A DNA stretch of 64,000 nt from Pseudomonadota bacterium (GTDB taxonomy: Bacteria > Pseudomonadota > Gammaproteobacteria > Steroidobacterales > Steroidobacteraceae), in assembly GCA_021838635.1 (NCBI GenBank), contig JAKCDC010000001.1, forward strand, positions 124,001 to 188,000. Direction: 5' to 3'. Positions 35,834-45,028 of the stretch are shown piece after piece; position 1 is the first letter of the stretch, and every line of letters starts with the position of its first letter. Position numbers and translations under genes: made by a program. A model generated the notes under the pieces. That model was not told the DNA's origin, did no database searches, and worked only from the letters and a program-made list of their open reading frames with translations.

Positions 35834-37081
35834 CTAGGGGTTGTGCACCACGTCGCCGACGGCGATGGTGTTCGATGCGGCCACCACGAGCGCGAAGGAC
35901 ATCCGCCGGTAAGTCTTGAACACCAGCAGCGTGCCGGCTCGGTAATTCGGCAGCTTGACCCGCGGCGCAAATACGCGTGCGGAGGAACCCAGGGAGTGGA
36001 ACAGCCAGTGGAACGCACCGTGCGTATCGTGGACCACCGAGCCGTGGTGATCGACCGCGAGCACGTCCCCGGGCACCAGCCCGGCGCGGCTGCCCCGATC
36101 GAGTGCGACGATGTCGTACTGGCCGGCGAGATCAGCCCCGCCGGTGCCACCGACCACCCAGATGACCTTGCCGTGCACGCGACCGGCGGGTGCTTGTGGC
36201 TGGATCCGCAGCGGTGCTGAGGTGTCCGAGGCGATGAGGAGGTCGCCTGCGACCGTCTCGCGGGCCGCATCGGCGAGCACCGCCGTAGCCGGGTTTCCGG
36301 AGGCGGTGATCACGGCCGTCGCGGTGTAGGTGCCGAGGTAGCCGTAGACGTGCCCGAAGCCCAAATCACCGGGCTGACGCAGTTTGTGGCCTACATGAAT
36401 GATGCTATAGCGGGCGTGCGGATGACGGCCCAGGCGGCTGACGTAGGCGACCGCGCCGTTGCCGGCGATCTGCTGCTGGCCCCGGAAGGCGATCACGTGC
36501 GGGGCGCGCTCGATCTGGCTCGCGCTGAGCACGACCGGTCGGGCGAGGAACGCGGCGATCGCCGAGTATGGGATGGTCGGAATGGCCGCCGTGATGGGCT
36601 TGCTGTGCAGGTGTGGCCGCAGCTTCACGGTCGGCTCGCCCGCCGCTGTGCCGCGCAACGGGCTGGCGCGCAGCAACCGGATGGACGGCTGACCGTTGGC
36701 GCCATAGCTCAGCGCCAGCACATCGCCGGGATAGATCAGGTGCGGGTTGTGGATCTGGGGGTTGAGGTACCAGACCTCCGGCCAATCCCAGGGGTTGCGC
36801 AGGAATCGCGAGGCGATGCCCCACAGCGTGTCGCCACGCTTGACCGTATAGGTCATTGGGGCGCTGCGCCGGATGATCGGCGCCGACGCCGCTGCGGCGG
36901 GCGCCGGCGCAGGACGGACAACGGCCGGCGGTGGGGCGCTGGCCGCCGGCGGCGCAGCCGCGGCGGGGCGGCTCGCGCCGTGTAGGGTCGAGCAGGCCGC
37001 CAGGAGGGCCGCAATCCCGCCCGCCAGGAGGGGGCGGGCACCGCGAATCTGTTTCGAGGCCATGGCCGCGTATACTCGCAT
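35834..37081 (-). CDS. LysM-domain lipoprotein divergent from def
   Basis: About 415 residues. ATG 37081 has GGGGAG six bases upstream; the signal peptide ends in a lipobox (LLAAC), predicting a lipid-anchored envelope protein. A Pro/Ala linker precedes a LysM domain (YTVKRGDTLWGIASRFLRNP, about residues 95-145), which binds peptidoglycan glycan strands. The remaining 260 residues are beta-rich and shared with the PA0020-type proteins that lie divergent from def in gammaproteobacteria. Those genes usually precede dprA; here aroE and rlmJ come next instead. Confidence 0.85.
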   Translation of the reverse strand: MRVYAAMASKQIRGARPLLAGGIAALLAACSTLHGASRPAAAAPPAASAPPPAVVRPAPAPAAAASAPIIRRSAPMTYTVKRGDTLWGIASRFLRNPWDWPEVWYLNPQIHNPHLIYPGDVLALSYGANGQPSIRLLRASPLRGTAAGEPTVKLRPHLHSKPITAAIPTIPYSAIAAFLARPVVLSASQIERAPHVIAFRGQQQIAGNGAVAYVSRLGRHPHARYSIIHVGHKLRQPGDLGFGHVYGYLGTYTATAVITASGNPATAVLADAARETVAGDLLIASDTSAPLRIQPQAPAGRVHGKVIWVVGGTGGADLAGQYDIVALDRGSRAGLVPGDVLAVDHHGSVVHDTHGAFHWLFHSLGSSARVFAPRVKLPNYRAGTLLVFKTYRRMSFALVVAASNTIAVGDVVHNP

Positions 37082-37203
37082 GACGGCTCCCCGTGTACGG
37101 CGGTTTAATGTCAAGCTGTGCATCCGGTCACGCTCGCCGCCAGGCTCGCGGGCCGGTCGGAGCCGCTGGAACCACTTCTCCCATCGCGACTCCAAAATCT
37201 CCC

Positions 37204-37740
37204 ATGGCGCTGAAAACGATCCTCGAGTTCCCCGACCCGCGGCTGCGTACGCGAGCCCAGCCGGTCACCCGGTTCGACGCCGGGCTGCACCGTCTGGTCG
37301 ATGACCTGTTCGAGACCATGTACGCCGCCCCGGGAATCGGCCTTGCCGCCACGCAGGTCGACGTGCACCAGCGCGTGATTGTCATCGATGTTTCGGAAGC
37401 GCACAACGACCCGCTCGTGCTGATCAACCCCGAGATCGTCACGCGCGAGGGCGAGGCGAGCGGCGAGGAGGGCTGCCTGTCCGTGCCCGGGATTTTCGAT
37501 GCGGTCAAGCGCGCGGCGCAAGTGCGGGTGCGAGCCCAGGACCGTACCGGCCAAGTGTTCGAGCGGGACTGCGATGAATTGCTCGCGGTGTGTATTCAGC
37601 ACGAAATGGATCACCTCGACGGAAAATTGTTCGTCGACTACCTCTCGAACCTTAAGCGAGAGCGTATCCGCAAGAAGCTCGAGAAGGAGCGTAAGGTGCG
37701 CGCACAGCGGCGCGCCGAGACCGCTCCGCCGACGCTCTGA
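37204..37740 (+). CDS. def: Peptide deformylase
   Basis: A 178-residue iron/zinc metalloenzyme removing the N-formyl group from nascent proteins. All three signatures are visible: [18 protein letters not shown] (metal Cys) and QHEMDHLDG (metal His pair and catalytic Glu). The C-terminus is a lysine/arginine-rich helix. ATG 37204 is followed by the normal N-terminus; the open frame extends upstream to 37093 across the divergent promoter region. First gene of the def-fmt-rsmB operon. Confidence 0.95.
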   Translation: MALKTILEFPDPRLRTRAQPVTRFDAGLHRLVDDLFETMYAAPGIGLAATQVDVHQRVIVIDVSEAHNDPLVLINPEIVTREGEASGEEGCLSVPGIFDAVKRAAQVRVRAQDRTGQVFERDCDELLAVCIQHEMDHLDGKLFVDYLSNLKRERIRKKLEKERKVRAQRRAETAPPTL

Positions 37741-37752
37741 CCGGTCGATCCA

Positions 37753-38742
37753 GTGGCCGAGAACACTGTACTGCGCGTGGCGTTTGCAGGGACGCCTCAC
37801 TTCGCCGTGCCCGTGCTGGAGGCGCTGAGGCATTCACGGCATCAGCTGGTCGGTGTGCTGACGCAGCCCGACCGGCCCAAGGGCCGCGGGCGCCAGCTGA
37901 GCGCCTCGCCGGTTAAACTCGCCGCCGCCCCGTATGTGCCGGTGAGTCAGCCCGAGGCGCTCAAGCAGCCTTCGGACTGGGCGGCACTGCTGCAGTGGCG
38001 CCCGGACCTGCTGGTGGTGGTCGCCTACGGGCTGATTCTGCCGCAGGCGGTGCTCGATCTGCCGCCGCTGGGGTGCCTTAACGTCCACGCCTCGCTGCTG
38101 CCCCGCTGGCGGGGGGCGGCGCCGGTCGAGCGAGCGCTGCTGGCCGGGGATACCGAGACGGGTCTGACGGTGATGCGCATGGAGGCGGGTCTGGATACCG
38201 GACCGATCCTGCTGCAGGAGCGTCTGGCCATCCGGCCGCAGGAGACCAGCGCCAGCCTGCTCGAGCGTCTCGCGGAGCGTTCCGGTCCTCTGCTGCTCGC
38301 GGCGGTGCAAGGGTGGGTGGCCGGCACGTTGAGCGCGCGGCCCCAGCCGGCCGAAGGCGTCACATATGCGCGCAAACTGCTGAAGCAGGAGGCGCAGATC
38401 GACTGGCGGTTGAGTGCTGCGCAGATCGAGCGCCAGGTGCGCGCGTTGCGCCCGCGAGCGCTCGCCGAGACGCAGCGCATCGATCCGAACAACGGCGCAG
38501 TGGAGCGCCTGCTGGTGCACGCCGCGCGGCTCGGACCGCCGGTGACGGCACCGGCCGCGCCGGGCACCGTGCTGGAGGTGAGCGGCCATCCCGAGGACGG
38601 TTACCTGCGGGTGCAGTGCGGCGAGGGCACCCTCGAGGTGCTGGTGCTGCAGCGGCCGGGCGGTGCGCCGCAGAAAGCCGGTGTTTTCGCGCACGGTCCT
38701 CGGCGGCTGCAGAGCGGCCAGCGGCTCGGGCCGCCGCAGTGA
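37753..38742 (+). CDS. fmt: Methionyl-tRNA formyltransferase
   Basis: A 329-residue enzyme formylating initiator Met-tRNA with 10-formyl-THF. The N-terminal formyltransferase domain has FAGTPHFAVPVLEAL, the SLLPRWRGAAPVERA loop and the catalytic Asp in GLDTGPI; the C-terminal OB-like domain follows. It starts with GTG twelve bases after def. Its stop overlaps the rsmB start by four bases (GTGA). Confidence 0.95.
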   Translation: MAENTVLRVAFAGTPHFAVPVLEALRHSRHQLVGVLTQPDRPKGRGRQLSASPVKLAAAPYVPVSQPEALKQPSDWAALLQWRPDLLVVVAYGLILPQAVLDLPPLGCLNVHASLLPRWRGAAPVERALLAGDTETGLTVMRMEAGLDTGPILLQERLAIRPQETSASLLERLAERSGPLLLAAVQGWVAGTLSARPQPAEGVTYARKLLKQEAQIDWRLSAAQIERQVRALRPRALAETQRIDPNNGAVERLLVHAARLGPPVTAPAAPGTVLEVSGHPEDGYLRVQCGEGTLEVLVLQRPGGAPQKAGVFAHGPRRLQSGQRLGPPQ

Positions 38743-40076
38743 CGCCGCCGCACTCGACGTCCAGTGTGCTCGCCGAAGCGGCCCGCGCGGTGGCCGCCGT
38801 GCTCGGCGGTCAGTCCGCCGATGTGGCGCTCGCGGCTTACGATGCCAGCCCACGCCGCGCCGCAGTGCGCGCCATCGCCCTCGGCACGGTGCGCTGGTAC
38901 TGGCGCCTGAGGCCTGCGCTGGAGAGCCTGCTGAAGCGCCCCGGCGCGCTCGAGCGCGAGGTGCTGGCGCTGCTGCTGTGTGCGGCGCATCAGATCGAGT
39001 ACTCACGCAACGCGCCGCAACTGACGGTGAACGGCGCGGTGGATGCGGTCCGGCTGCTGCGCGAGGGCGCCGCCGCCGGCCTGGTGAACGCCGTGCTGCG
39101 TCGGCTGGTGACGGAACGGGAACGCATCTTCACGCGTGTCGATGCGGATCCGGCCCGCCGTAGCGCCCATCCCCGCTGGCTGTTCGAGGCGCTGCAGGCG
39201 GCCTGGCCACAGCAGCTCGCCGCGCTGCTCGAGGCGAACAATGCGCATCCGCCGCTCACCGTGCGGCTCAATCCCCAGCATTGCAGCGCGGAGCACTACC
39301 TCGAGGTGCTTGCCGCCGCCGGACTCGCGGGCCGGCGGCTTGAAGCCGCCGGTGCGGCGGCTGCGACCGCCGTGCGCATCGAACCGCCGGTGCCCGTGGC
39401 GGAATTGCCGGGGTTTGCCGACGGCTGGGTTTCGGTCCAGGACGCAGCGGCGCAGCTCGCCGCGCCGCTGCTCGCGGCGACCCCAGGCATGCGGGTACTG
39501 GACGCCTGCGCCGCTCCGGGCAGCAAGACCGCGCACCTGCTGGAGCGCACCGCGCCGCTCGAGGCGACCGCCGTCGACATTGACCCGGTCCGGCTCGAGC
39601 GCATCGCCGAGACGCTCCAGCGGCTGCGCCTGCGGGCGCGGCTGGTCGCCGCCGATGTGCGCGATCCACGCACGTTCTGGGACGGGCGGGGCTTTGAGCG
39701 CATCCTGGTGGATGCGCCGTGCTCGGGTACCGGGGTGATTCGGCGTCATCCGGATATCAAGCTGTTGCGCCGGTCCGAGGACATCGCCGGGTTCGCGGTG
39801 ACGCAGCTGGAGATTCTCCGGGCGGCCTTCGCCGTGCTCGCCCCGGGCGGGCGGCTGCTGTATTCGACCTGCTCGGTGCTGCCGGCGGAGAACGAGGCGG
39901 TCATGGCACGCCTGCGGGCTGCCGAGCCCTCGGCACAGCGCGTACCACTGCCGCCGGAGGCCTTCCCGGCCGGCGCGGTGGTGGGGGTCCACGGTGTCCA
40001 GTTGCTGTGCGGTGGAGCGGCGGAAACCGACGGCTTCTATTATGCTTGTGTCGAAAAGGCAACGTCGGAAACGTGA
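38739..40076 (+). CDS. rsmB: 16S rRNA (cytosine967-C5)-methyltransferase
   Basis: A 445-residue enzyme. An N-terminal NusB-like RNA-binding domain (residues 5-140) is followed by the methyltransferase domain. Motifs are DACAAPGSKTAHLLE (SAM), DAPCSGTG (motif IV Cys) and LLYSTCSVLPAEN (motif VI catalytic Cys). GTG 38739 overlaps the fmt stop as GTGA; the longer open frame back to 38313 lies inside fmt. The 3' end overlaps the next gene in the same way. Confidence 0.94.
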   Translation: MTPPHSTSSVLAEAARAVAAVLGGQSADVALAAYDASPRRAAVRAIALGTVRWYWRLRPALESLLKRPGALEREVLALLLCAAHQIEYSRNAPQLTVNGAVDAVRLLREGAAAGLVNAVLRRLVTERERIFTRVDADPARRSAHPRWLFEALQAAWPQQLAALLEANNAHPPLTVRLNPQHCSAEHYLEVLAAAGLAGRRLEAAGAAAATAVRIEPPVPVAELPGFADGWVSVQDAAAQLAAPLLAATPGMRVLDACAAPGSKTAHLLERTAPLEATAVDIDPVRLERIAETLQRLRLRARLVAADVRDPRTFWDGRGFERILVDAPCSGTGVIRRHPDIKLLRRSEDIAGFAVTQLEILRAAFAVLAPGGRLLYSTCSVLPAENEAVMARLRAAEPSAQRVPLPPEAFPAGAVVGVHGVQLLCGGAAETDGFYYACVEKATSET

Positions 40077-40723
40077 GACGGCCTGGACACATTGGGGGAT
40101 TTACGCGTTCGATCGTTGCATCGATGCCACGAGTTGGGCCGCGCCGCTGGCGCCGTCCGGAAGTCGGAGGGTGGACGGCGCTGGCACTACTGGCGTGGGC
40201 GCTGCTGCGCACCGCGGCGTTTGCCAGTGCGCTCGATGGCACGCTCGCGGTGCGTTCGGCCTACGTCAACTTCGACCATGGCGTCATCGAGCTGAACGCA
40301 CACGTCACCTATCCGCTGAACCCCACGATCCTCAAGGCGCTGCAGAACGGGGTGACCCTGAGTTTTGACGTGGAAACCCGGATCGAGGAGGTGCGGCACT
40401 ACTGGTTCAACGCCACCGTCATCGACGTGACACTGCGCCGCCAACTCGCCTACCACGTGGTCACCCGCCGCTACGTGGTGCGCGATGTCCAAAGCGGTGC
40501 AGAGCGCAGCTTTGCCTCCGTGAACAAAGCGCTGCACTACATGGAGCAGGTGCATGACTGGCCGGTGCTGGTCGAGTCGCAGTTGCATGGCGGGCGCTAC
40601 ATCATCAGCGTGCGTGCGGGCGTGCGCCGCGGCACGCTGCCGGCTTCGCTGCGTGCGCTGCTGTTCTGGACGGACGACTGGCAGCGCGAAAGTTCCTGGT
40701 ACTCATGGTCCCTGCCGGTGTGA
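40073..40723 (+). CDS. DUF4390 exported protein
   Basis: About 216 residues with an N-terminal signal-like helix (ALALLAWALLRTAAFASA) and a beta-rich DUF4390 domain (NFDHGVIELNAHVTYPLN, then HYWFNATVIDVTL and FWTDDW near the end). The family is found between rsmB and ntrY in many gammaproteobacteria; no function is known. GTG 40073 overlaps the rsmB stop by four bases, matching its neighbours. ATG 40124 would give a more ordinary signal-peptide length. It likely acts in the periplasm. Confidence 0.82.
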   Translation: MRRPGHIGGFTRSIVASMPRVGPRRWRRPEVGGWTALALLAWALLRTAAFASALDGTLAVRSAYVNFDHGVIELNAHVTYPLNPTILKALQNGVTLSFDVETRIEEVRHYWFNATVIDVTLRRQLAYHVVTRRYVVRDVQSGAERSFASVNKALHYMEQVHDWPVLVESQLHGGRYIISVRAGVRRGTLPASLRALLFWTDDWQRESSWYSWSLPV

Positions 40724-42939
40724 ACACGCCATCGCGGTGGGGTCGCGCGCGCGCCCTCGCTGCCGTCGCGCTGTGGAGTCTGATCGGACTGGCGGCGCTG
40801 TTGCTGCTCGCCAAGAGCGCGCAGAACTCCTCGGAGTTCGGGCGGCTGCGGCCGTGGATCGTGTTGCTCAACGTCCTCGGCGTGCTGGCGCTGATCGTGC
40901 TGCTCGTCCGGCGCATCTGGCAGTTGGTGCGCGACTTCCGCAATCACGTGCCGGGCTCGCGCCTGACGGCGCGCACGGTGACGATCTTCGGCGCGCTGGT
41001 GATCGCGCCTTTGCTGATCGTGTATTTCTCCTCGCTGCAGTTTCTCAATCGCGGCATCGATAGTTGGTTTCGGGTCGAGGTGCGTGAGGGCCTGAAAGAT
41101 GCACTCGTCCTCTCGCGCTCGGCGCTTGACCTGCGTGTGCAGGCCGAGGCGCGCCGCACCACCGTGCTCGCCCGCTCACTGATCGGCCACTCGGTGCTGC
41201 GCATGCAGAGTCAGCTCGACCAGGCGCGCCGCGCGGACGCGGCGCGCGAGATCGTACTGTACGGATCGAATGAGCGGATTCTCGCGGCGAGTCTGCGGGA
41301 TCCGCTCGCCGATGTGCCGTTAGCCCCACCGACTTCGCTGGTGCGCACGGTGACCGACCGGCAGACCTACGTGAGCCTCGAGCCGCAGGCGAACGGGCGC
41401 TTCGTGATCCGCATCGGCGTGCCGCTCACGGAATCCTCCGGCGCCGCAGGGCTGCGCTATCTGATGGCGGTCTATCCGGTGCCGGCACAGCTTTCGATGC
41501 TCTCGAACGCGGTGCAACGGTCCTATTCGCGCTACGGCAACCTCACAGCCCTGCGCGAGCCCCTGAAATACAGCTTCACGCTGACGCTCACGCTGGTGCT
41601 GCTGCTGGCGATGCTCGCGGCGATTCATGGGGCGATCATCTCCGCCGAGCGGCTCTCACGCCCGGTGCAGGACCTGATTGCCGGCACTCGCGCGGTAGGC
41701 AAGGGCGATTTCGCCACTCGGCTCGCGTTGCCCTCGCGTGACGAGATGGGCTACCTGGTGCATTCGTTCAACGACATGACCAAGCGTCTGCGGCGCGCGC
41801 ACGATGAGGCCACCCGCAGCCAGCAGGCGGTCGAGCGCGAGCGCGAGCGCCTGGCGATCATCCTGGCGCGCCTCTCGACTGGCGTGCTCGCGGTTGACCG
41901 CAACCTGGTGGTGCGCATGGCCAACCGGGCCGCCGCCGGCATTCTCGGTACCGACTTCTCCGCGGCCACCGGGCGTGCGCTGCCGGATCTCGCCGCCGGC
42001 AACGAGCGGCTGGGGCAGTTCGTTGCGGCCCTCGCGGTGCGCTTTGCGCGGGGCCGGGAGGAGTGGCGTGAACAGATCGATCTTGGTAAGCCCGGCCGGA
42101 TGATGACGCTGATGTGCGCCTGCACGCCCCTGCCGGGGGAGAGTGGCGACATGGGCTATGTCATCGTGTTCGATGACATCACGGCGCTGCTCGAGGCGCA
42201 GCGCGATGCCGCCTGGGGCGAGGTGGCGCGGCGCCTGGCTCACGAGATCAAAAATCCGCTCACGCCGATCCAGCTGTCCGCCGAGCGCGTCCGGCGGCGG
42301 TTGCTGCCGATTCTCGCGCCGCCCGAGGCGGAGTTCCTCGAGCGCTCGACCCATACCATCGTGCAGCAGGTCGAGAGCATGCTGCAAATGGTCAATGCGT
42401 TCAGCGAATACGCCCGGGCCCCGGAGATGCACGTCAGCCGCTTCAGCCTGAACCAGCTGGTCACCGAGGTGGCCGACCTGTATCGCTCCCACGATCCGCG
42501 CGCGAGCATCGAGCTCGATCTCGATGCGGGCCTCAGTGCCATCGAGGCCGATCGGGGCCGGGTGCGCCAGATCCTGAACAATCTGCTGATCAACGCGCTC
42601 GAGGCGCTGGCCGGACAGCCGACGCCGCGGCTCAAGATCAGTACCCGGCTGGAAGGCAGCGATGCTGCTTTCGCCGTCATGAGCGTGTGTGACAATGGGC
42701 CGGGGTTCCAGGCAGATCTGCTCGGGCGGATCTTCGATCCGTACGTTACCAGTAAGCCCAAGGGAACCGGTCTGGGGCTGGCCATCGTGAAGAAGATCGT
42801 CGAGGAGCATGGGGGAAGGATCGACGCGGACAACCGGCCGGAGGGCGGTGCGCGGATCCGGATCGCCCTGCCGGTGGCCTTCGGCAAGCGCCTCGGGGTA
42901 CAGAAGAAAAGACAGACACTGCGGAGCGAACAAGCATGA
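40720..42939 (+). CDS. ntrY: NtrY-type sensor histidine kinase
   Basis: About 739 residues, inner membrane. Membrane segments lie near residues 15-35, 45-65, 90-110 and 285-310, with a periplasmic region of about 170 residues between the last two. HAMP (about 305-360), PAS (370-480), the HisKA phospho-His motif RRLAHEIKNPLTP and the HATPase motifs (NNLLINALEA, DNGPGF, GTGLGLAIVKK) follow. GTG 40720 overlaps the DUF4390 stop as GTGA, like the preceding pairs; ATG 40705 is an alternative. NtrY-type kinases respond to nitrogen or redox state; the ligand here is unknown. Its partner is the regulator overlapping by four bases. Confidence 0.92.
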   Translation: MNTPSRWGRARALAAVALWSLIGLAALLLLAKSAQNSSEFGRLRPWIVLLNVLGVLALIVLLVRRIWQLVRDFRNHVPGSRLTARTVTIFGALVIAPLLIVYFSSLQFLNRGIDSWFRVEVREGLKDALVLSRSALDLRVQAEARRTTVLARSLIGHSVLRMQSQLDQARRADAAREIVLYGSNERILAASLRDPLADVPLAPPTSLVRTVTDRQTYVSLEPQANGRFVIRIGVPLTESSGAAGLRYLMAVYPVPAQLSMLSNAVQRSYSRYGNLTALREPLKYSFTLTLTLVLLLAMLAAIHGAIISAERLSRPVQDLIAGTRAVGKGDFATRLALPSRDEMGYLVHSFNDMTKRLRRAHDEATRSQQAVERERERLAIILARLSTGVLAVDRNLVVRMANRAAAGILGTDFSAATGRALPDLAAGNERLGQFVAALAVRFARGREEWREQIDLGKPGRMMTLMCACTPLPGESGDMGYVIVFDDITALLEAQRDAAWGEVARRLAHEIKNPLTPIQLSAERVRRRLLPILAPPEAEFLERSTHTIVQQVESMLQMVNAFSEYARAPEMHVSRFSLNQLVTEVADLYRSHDPRASIELDLDAGLSAIEADRGRVRQILNNLLINALEALAGQPTPRLKISTRLEGSDAAFAVMSVCDNGPGFQADLLGRIFDPYVTSKPKGTGLGLAIVKKIVEEHGGRIDADNRPEGGARIRIALPVAFGKRLGVQKKRQTLRSEQA

Positions 42940-44297
42940 GTGCGGCACACATTCTGGTGGTCGATGACGAGGCGGATATTCGCGGTCTGCTGAAGGAGAT
43001 CCTCTCCGAGGAAGGCTACTCGGTGGAGGTCGCCGCCAATGCGGCGCAGGCGCGGACCGCGCGTGCGCACCAGATGCCCGACCTGGTGCTGCTGGACATC
43101 TGGATGCCGGACGTGGATGGCATCACGCTGCTGCGCGAGTGGTCCACGTCGGCTGCCGACGGCTGCCCCGTAGTGATGATGTCGGGCCACGGCACGGTCG
43201 AGACCGCAGTGGAGGCCACCCGTCTGGGCGCCTTTGATTTCGTGGAGAAGCCGCTCTCGCTCGCGAAGCTGCTGCGTACCGTCGAGCGGGCGCTCGATGC
43301 CGGCCGGCGCAAGCGCCAGTCGGGCAAGCTGTTCGTGCCGACGCTGATGATGCCGGCTGGCAAGAGCAAGCTGATGCAACAGTTGCGCGCCGAGCTGCAG
43401 CAGATCGCCACGCACACCTCCCCGGTGTTGCTGATCGGCGAGCCGGGTTCGGGTCGTGAGCTGTTCGCGCGCTATCTGCACAGCCGCAGTCCGCGCGCTG
43501 GCTCGCCGTTCATGGCGCTGGTGGCGAGCAGCCTGCGCGACGCGGATGCCGAGAGCCGGCTGTTCGGTTCGATCGACTCCGGTGTGCGCCGAGCGGGATT
43601 GCTGGAGCAAGCCGTCGATGGAACGCTGTTCATCCAGGAGCTGGAGGATCTGCCCGCGGCCGCCCAGCGGCTGCTGGTCGGGGCGTTGGAGTCCGGCCGC
43701 TTCACGCCCGGCGGCGGCGGTGAGCCGCTCGAGCTGCGCGCACGGCTGGTGTCCTCGGCACAGCCGGGTGTGGAGAACCGTACGGGCGATGCGCTGCGCC
43801 GCGATCTGCTCGGCCACTTGAACACGCTGATTGTGCGCGTTCCGCCGCTGCGCGATTACGCCGAGGACGTACCGGAGCTGCTGCGCTATCACGTCGACCG
43901 TTTGGTGGATTCCGAGGGGCTGGCGCTGCGTCACTTCAGCGTCGCAGCCCAGAACCGTCTGCGCAACTATCCGTGGCCGGACAATGTGCGGGAGCTGAAG
44001 AACCTCGTGCACCGGCTGCTGATCCAGGGCGGCGGGGAGGAAATCGGTCTGGAGGAGGTCGAGCGTGAACTCGCCGTGCAGGCGCCCGCCGGCGAGCCGC
44101 TCGTGAAGCAAGATTTGCTCGCGCTGCCGCTGCGCGAGGCGCGCGAGCAGTTCGAGCGCGCCTATCTGCAGCAGCAGCTGCTGCTCTGCAATGGCAAAGT
44201 AGGGCAGCTCGCCAAGCGGGTCGGCATGGAGCGCACCCACTTGTATCGCAAGCTGCGTTCGCTGGGGCTGGACTTCCGCTCGATCGCCGAAGACTGA
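42936..44297 (+). CDS. ntrX: NtrX-type response regulator with degenerate sigma-54 AAA+ domain
   Basis: A 453-residue regulator. The receiver is intact (D10-D11, phospho-acceptor D54, S83, K105). The AAA+ domain is present but altered: Walker A reads GEPGSGRE (168-175, Arg for the catalytic Lys). The LFGxxxGAFTGA loop that contacts sigma-54 is replaced by LFGSIDSGVRRAGLLEQA. Walker B reads LFIQELEDLP instead of LFLDEIGDLP. The Fis-type helix-turn-helix is intact (QLAKRVGMERTHLYRKL). It therefore probably binds DNA without driving sigma-54 RNA polymerase, perhaps acting on sigma-70 promoters or as a repressor (inference). The start overlaps the ntrY stop as ATGA. Confidence 0.88.
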   Translation: MSAAHILVVDDEADIRGLLKEILSEEGYSVEVAANAAQARTARAHQMPDLVLLDIWMPDVDGITLLREWSTSAADGCPVVMMSGHGTVETAVEATRLGAFDFVEKPLSLAKLLRTVERALDAGRRKRQSGKLFVPTLMMPAGKSKLMQQLRAELQQIATHTSPVLLIGEPGSGRELFARYLHSRSPRAGSPFMALVASSLRDADAESRLFGSIDSGVRRAGLLEQAVDGTLFIQELEDLPAAAQRLLVGALESGRFTPGGGGEPLELRARLVSSAQPGVENRTGDALRRDLLGHLNTLIVRVPPLRDYAEDVPELLRYHVDRLVDSEGLALRHFSVAAQNRLRNYPWPDNVRELKNLVHRLLIQGGGEEIGLEEVERELAVQAPAGEPLVKQDLLALPLREAREQFERAYLQQQLLLCNGKVGQLAKRVGMERTHLYRKLRSLGLDFRSIAED

Positions 44298-44310
44298 GCC
44301 GGCAGGCGCC

Positions 44311-45024
44311 TCAGTGCACGGCGCCCGGAATGACGATCGCAGGCAAACGCATCGCGTGCAGCGTGCTGCGAATGCGCGCCAGTTCGGACGCCTCGGTGAT
44401 CGGGCCGATGCGCACGCGGTGCAGCGTGACTCCGCGGCTCTGCACAGTGTCGATGTGCGCGATGACCCCTACGCTGTCGAGTTCGGAGACGATGCGCTCG
44501 GCCTGTGCCGGGTCGGTGTAGGAACCAACCTGCAGCACATACCCGCCGTAGGCGCTCGCCCCGCGCATCCCGACGGCATGTGCCCCCGGTGCGGTCGGGC
44601 GCGGGATGATCACCTTGAGGTTCGGCAGCATCTGGTAGAAGTCGTACTGCGGTTGCGCCGAACTGCTCGTGCTCTGCGTTGCGGTCTTGGCGAACACAGG
44701 CGGCGTGGTGCCTCGCGGGGGCGCCGGCGCCACGGCCACCCGGGGCGATGGTGTCGCCGGACTGACGGGCGTCGTGGACGGCGCTGGTGAGGCGCGGAGC
44801 GTGGCCGTGGCAGGTGAGCTGGCCGCGGACGCAGCGGCAGTGCTCGAAGCACACGAGCTGCCCGAGCTGCCCGAGCGGTGTGCGTGATGCATCACGAGCG
44901 CCGTGCCGATGCCTGCCAGCAGCGCACCGGCCAGCGCACCGAACAGAAATTCCTTCAGGCCGCCGCTCGGTCCACCCTCGCGGCGGCCGGCGCCCTTGTA
45001 GTCACGGGTCGTGAGTTGAGACAT
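44311..45024 (-). CDS. SPOR-domain membrane protein (FtsN-like)
   Basis: A 237-residue bitopic protein: short basic cytoplasmic part, one membrane helix (about 25-47), a long Ser/Ala/Pro linker and a C-terminal SPOR domain (YVLQVGSYTDPAQAERI, then VRIGP). SPOR domains bind denuded peptidoglycan at the division septum. Its place directly after argS in the priA-argS-SPOR order matches the FtsN-like gene of Pseudomonas. The E. coli FtsN essential juxtamembrane helices cannot be confirmed by eye. Confidence 0.85.
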   Translation of the reverse strand: MSQLTTRDYKGAGRREGGPSGGLKEFLFGALAGALLAGIGTALVMHHAHRSGSSGSSCASSTAAASAASSPATATLRASPAPSTTPVSPATPSPRVAVAPAPPRGTTPPVFAKTATQSTSSSAQPQYDFYQMLPNLKVIIPRPTAPGAHAVGMRGASAYGGYVLQVGSYTDPAQAERIVSELDSVGVIAHIDTVQSRGVTLHRVRIGPITEASELARIRSTLHAMRLPAIVIPGAVH

Positions 45025-45028
45025 CGGC

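Noticed and set aside
42240-44240. A 666-codon open frame on the minus strand
   Set aside because: Antisense to ntrY and ntrX, which both show full sets of family motifs.
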